The notes beneath the pieces were generated by a model that was not told the origin of the DNA, ran no database searches, and was given only the letters and a program-made list of their open reading frames with translations. Positions 4,850-7,481 of a stretch of 7,481 nucleotides of DNA are shown piece by piece. Location: positions 1-7,481 of the forward strand of contig JADFRO010000140.1 in the NCBI GenBank assembly GCA_022561255.1, given 5' to 3'. The translations under genes and the position numbers were made by a program. This DNA comes from Planctomycetota bacterium. Lineage in GTDB: Bacteria; Planctomycetota; Phycisphaerae; UBA1845. Within the stretch, counting starts at the first letter, position 1. Each line of letters starts with the position of its first letter.

Positions 4850-7294
4850 CTATGGACAGCCGGTCGTGTCAACGAACGAGAAGGCGAAACCTTTAACCGC
4901 GTCGACCGCGACTGTCAGGTCGGCGACGTTCGGTTTGGTGGATGGAACGAGCAGGGCGGGGTGAAGCTGGGCTCTGGTGGACGAAATGGCCGTTGCCAGC
5001 TCCTTGATCTTCTCGACGACGGCAATGAGATCTCTCGCGTCGGGCTGCTTGAGATTGCCCGTCGCGGGCTCCTGAAAATCAGGAATGACGTCGCCCCAGC
5101 GAGACGTCTCGATTTGTAACGTGGGCGAAAAGTTGTCGGGATTGTCTCGCTCGCACTCTATCTCAACGACGTCGACGGCATAGATGCTGCTGGGGACGAT
5201 TTGGCGTCCATACACGTGCAAAAGCGGTATGTCGCCCCAATCCATGAAGTTCGGCTCGCACACCAACGGCGCCGCGTGAAACTGCGTACCGAGCGGTTCG
5301 GAATCCACGAACACCTCAGGCGTACCGACCCACATCGTTGTCCCTTCAAGTTCCGCAAAACTCGGTGCGGGTGCGCTGTCGGAATTCGGCGGGTCTGGAT
5401 GATGGAGCGATGTCAGGTCGACACGAATCGCGACGTTCCGCCCGGCGTTGCCAGGGACGAGCGAAATGTAGCGGTTTTTCCTAACCGGATCGGGCTCGGC
5501 GAGCGGTTGCTCGGGTGGTTCGCAGGTGGGGAGCACGATGTCCAAATCGAGCGTATAATCTCCGCCCCAACCCTTGGACTTTTCCGCATGAATGATGTAG
5601 GCGCCGCTCGCTACGTCGGCGGAGACGGTCTTTATGCTCGAAAGACCGAGCGAACTACTGATGACCGAGCCGCCGGAATCGCGGAGCCACAGATCAAGAT
5701 CCATGTCGGCGGTGCTGGACGTGGTGGTGACGGTGATCGTTGTTCCGTCGGGTACGGTTACTTGGAAGTAGTCGTCGAAGTCGACGAGTCGAAGCTCGTA
5801 AAACCCGTCGTTGAGGGGGGCGGCCTGTGCGATGGAGTCGTTGTCCTCGAAGGCGTCGTCCGGCGTCACCGATGTGAGGAAGGACGAAATGAGCGGGAAT
5901 GTGAAGCTGAACCTTCCGAACAGGTTGTTGTAGTCCGACGGATTGTCGCATCCGGGCTCGGTGCCCTGGAAGAAGCAGACGCCGAACAGTTGGCCGACGA
6001 CCTCAAAGTTTTCGTTGAACAGGGGGGATCCGCTCGAACCGGGTTCGGTTGTACCAACGTCCCAGTCGTTGTAGAGGTAGCGCGTCAGCGGCAAGCTTCC
6101 GCATATGGGTTGTTGTTGCGTCACGTGTCCCACGCTGTAGCGTTTGTAACTACCGCCTGGATGATGGATGCCGATGACCGTTTGGTTGTTGTTGGGTGAG
6201 TCGGTCGTCCAGGCGGCAAAACCCTGCTCATCGGACGGATCGTTCTCGAAACGAAGGAGTGTAGAGTCGTTGCCACCCAGAAAGCGGCTTGAAGTCGCCA
6301 GCAGTATCGCCCGGTTGGATCGTGGGCGCGTCGACAGCGACGGAAGCGACCCGCCGCACGACGTCGTTTGATAGAACCAATACGCGGTGACCGACGTAGC
6401 CACAGTCTGCGAATCGATGCAATGGTTCGCCGTTAGGAAATAGCCGGCGAACGTATTGTCGTCTACGTCGTTGAGAAGCGCACCCGAGCACACAAAGGTA
6501 CCAACGCCCGGGACCGAAAAGATGATGCGTGCGACTGCGTCTCGTGCGTTGAAATCGAGCCCGCCGAGACAATTAACGTCTTGCTGGCAGGGAAGCAAGG
6601 CGGCGGCGGTGATGGATTCGTCTTCGACCGCGCCAAGCGGTTGCGTCTTAAAGCCGCGATAGATGTGCGCTACTTTGTCGATCTCGATCCGCGGGATCCC
6701 TGTGTTTCCGCCGGGATCCTGGTATTCAATAAGGACTTCCGCTCCGGAAGTTGCCATCGCCCAAAACGCCCCGCGTTGCGTGGGATCATTGCCCTCCAGA
6801 AGTGTCGTAGGTGTGCCCGCTTCTCCGCCGAGCACGACCCGCGCATCGCGCGGAAGATCGAACTTCGAGAAGTGCACGCGGACGGCCTCGGCGTCCGGCA
6901 GTTCCAGTTTGATCGACCAGACCGCGGTGCCGTCGGCGAGTTTGCTCCACGCCCCGGTGTTGGCGACGTTGATCGGTCCGCCGGGAACGTCACGATGGAC
7001 GCCGATTCGCATCGGTACGCCCACTTGAGAGGCCCGCTGACGATCGACACGCGCCAGCTCGGCGCGGTCGAGGTCGGTCCAGCGCAGCGTACGCCTCGTG
7101 CCGATACGTTTTTGCCCGCCGCGATTGGGGCCAAGTAGCAGGACTCCCACGTCGCGCCGCGCCCGCTTCGGAGCAACGTCCGCGCCTACGGAAAAACCGC
7201 CGTCGCCGGCCAGGAGTTCCAGGGGCCCCCAAGCCCACGCGGCGACCACAGCGAGTCGCATCAATCTTGACTTACCGATTCGTCTCAAGTCCAC
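4850..7294 (-). CDS. Secreted lysyl-endopeptidase-like serine protease (S1 fold) with propeptide, PPC domain and dockerin-like C-terminal tail
   Basis: 814 residues; GTG start at 7294, with an in-frame TAA upstream and no earlier start codon. A TTG at codon 3 or ATG at codon 12 are alternatives. Residues about 1-30 form a signal peptide and about 31-230 a propeptide. The protease domain (about 231-473) has a full triad: His291 in TANHC, Asp343 in GGNDSTLLRF, Ser421 in PGSSGSPLF, plus the family element GIHHPGG (375-381). Cysteines 236, 242, 269, 292, 313 and 440 follow the spacing I recall for Achromobacter lysyl endopeptidase, and Asp454 in PSDYNNLFGR may match its Lys-specificity Asp. A PPC-type beta domain spans about 479-588 (EDNDS, DDYFQV, DMDLDLWL, GDYTLDL). 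Residues about 600-735 are an unclassified module, and 744-814 a paired dockerin-like helical tail ending TGCP. It probably cuts extracellular proteins after lysine. Catalytic class is secure; specificity is inferred. Confidence 0.93.
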   Translation of the reverse strand: MDLRRIGKSRLMRLAVVAAWAWGPLELLAGDGGFSVGADVAPKRARRDVGVLLLGPNRGGQKRIGTRRTLRWTDLDRAELARVDRQRASQVGVPMRIGVHRDVPGGPINVANTGAWSKLADGTAVWSIKLELPDAEAVRVHFSKFDLPRDARVVLGGEAGTPTTLLEGNDPTQRGAFWAMATSGAEVLIEYQDPGGNTGIPRIEIDKVAHIYRGFKTQPLGAVEDESITAAALLPCQQDVNCLGGLDFNARDAVARIIFSVPGVGTFVCSGALLNDVDDNTFAGYFLTANHCIDSQTVATSVTAYWFYQTTSCGGSLPSLSTRPRSNRAILLATSSRFLGGNDSTLLRFENDPSDEQGFAAWTTDSPNNNQTVIGIHHPGGSYKRYSVGHVTQQQPICGSLPLTRYLYNDWDVGTTEPGSSGSPLFNENFEVVGQLFGVCFFQGTEPGCDNPSDYNNLFGRFSFTFPLISSFLTSVTPDDAFEDNDSIAQAAPLNDGFYELRLVDFDDYFQVTVPDGTTITVTTTSSTADMDLDLWLRDSGGSVISSSLGLSSIKTVSADVASGAYIIHAEKSKGWGGDYTLDLDIVLPTCEPPEQPLAEPDPVRKNRYISLVPGNAGRNVAIRVDLTSLHHPDPPNSDSAPAPSFAELEGTTMWVGTPEVFVDSEPLGTQFHAAPLVCEPNFMDWGDIPLLHVYGRQIVPSSIYAVDVVEIECERDNPDNFSPTLQIETSRWGDVIPDFQEPATGNLKQPDARDLIAVVEKIKELATAISSTRAQLHPALLVPSTKPNVADLTVAVDAVKGFAFSFVDTTGCP
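4970..5063 (-). other. Region of the protease gene encoding a dockerin-like helix pair
   Basis: Protein residues about 744-774 read TGNLKQPDARDLIAVVEKIKELATAI. The second, similar unit is NVADLTVAVDAVKGFAFSF (789-807). Both follow a pattern of Asp, two hydrophobics, VV/AV, D/E, hydrophobic, K, like planctomycete dockerin-type repeats, but with fewer calcium-ligand Asp residues than a canonical dockerin. The unit may mediate anchoring or protein-protein attachment; this is inference. Confidence 0.4.
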
Positions 7295-7344
7295 TCTCTT
7301 TTGCGCTTGCGCGTTCCACGGCGTTTAGCAGGCTCTCCCCCGGT

Positions 7345-7481
7345 TTGCTTGCGTGGGGCACCTGGTCGCACCCCTTCTGGTCGTTCACGCCGCTGGAGGC
7401 TCGCAACCGTGCGGTGGTGCGGGCGCACATTCCCTACGACGACCGGTCCGGACGATGGTACCAGTGCGGCCGGCACATTTC
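7345..7481 (+). CDS. Probable 5' part of an unidentified coding region, cut by right window edge
   Basis: In the frame starting at TTG 7345 the plus strand is open to the end of the window (45 codons). About 84 percent of codons end in G or C, higher than the competing minus-strand frame, and the residues are protein-like, including WGTWSHPFWSFTP and HIPYDDRSGRWYQCG. The frame is also open upstream into the 5' end of the opposite protease gene, so the true start is unknown; no Shine-Dalgarno is visible before 7345. I do not recognise the product. It would be divergent from the protease gene, leaving only about 50 bp between the two starts. Confidence 0.33.
   Translation, partial: MLAWGTWSHPFWSFTPLEARNRAVVRAHIPYDDRSGRWYQCGRHI

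Noticed and set aside
5201..6199. Plus-strand open frame of 332 codons opposite the protease gene
   Set aside because: The opposite strand encodes the catalytic Ser, the specificity region and the PPC domain; the plus translation is Arg/Val/Gly-rich with no recognisable motif, so it is a shadow.
6690..6719. Repeated GGGATCC within 30 bases
   Set aside because: It falls in the protease propeptide coding sequence; a short 7-bp repeat inside a coding region is expected by chance and shows no spacing pattern.
7285..7476. Minus-strand 63-codon open frame overlapping the protease start
   Set aside because: Its third-position GC is clearly lower than that of the competing plus frame, and the translation is Arg/Pro/Lys-rich without features. 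A small leader ORF cannot be excluded, but I see no support for one.

Overview
The window looks like chromosomal DNA of a moderately GC-rich bacterium, most likely a planctomycete or close relative. This rests on the domain styles: a DacZ-type diadenylate cyclase, a long-tailed membrane glycosyltransferase, and a secreted protease whose C-terminal tail I recall from other predicted planctomycete exported proteins. The assignment is from memory and sequence style only. I see no mobile element, CRISPR array, tRNA or rRNA.

Layout. Bases 1-756 (minus strand) carry the first 252 codons of a diadenylate cyclase (c-di-AMP synthase). The gene runs off the left edge just at its second catalytic motif. 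A 118-bp divergent intergenic region (757-874) holds two small hairpins and weak promoter-like elements for both directions. On the plus strand follow two genes 7 bp apart, probably one operon: an exported protein with an AMMECR1-like N-terminal domain and an alpha/alpha-toroid-like C-terminal half (875-2671), then a polytopic GT-C/PMT-type glycosyltransferase (2679-4772). A 77-bp convergent gap (4773-4849) contains a weak terminator-like hairpin. The minus strand 7294-4850 encodes an 814-residue secreted lysyl-endopeptidase-like serine protease with propeptide, PPC domain and a dockerin-like tail. At the right edge, plus-strand bases from about 7345 read as the start of another, unidentified, divergent coding region.

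How the genes fit together. The exported toroid protein and the glycosyltransferase probably act together on an envelope glycan or glycoprotein; substrate and linkage cannot be read from the sequence. The protease is an independent secreted or surface enzyme. The cyclase is a cytoplasmic second-messenger enzyme, divergently transcribed from the operon and sharing its regulatory region. Nothing here amounts to a clearly new defence or mobile system. The most unusual points are the exported AMMECR1-like/toroid fusion, the archaeal-style cyclase architecture, and the lineage-type tail on the protease.
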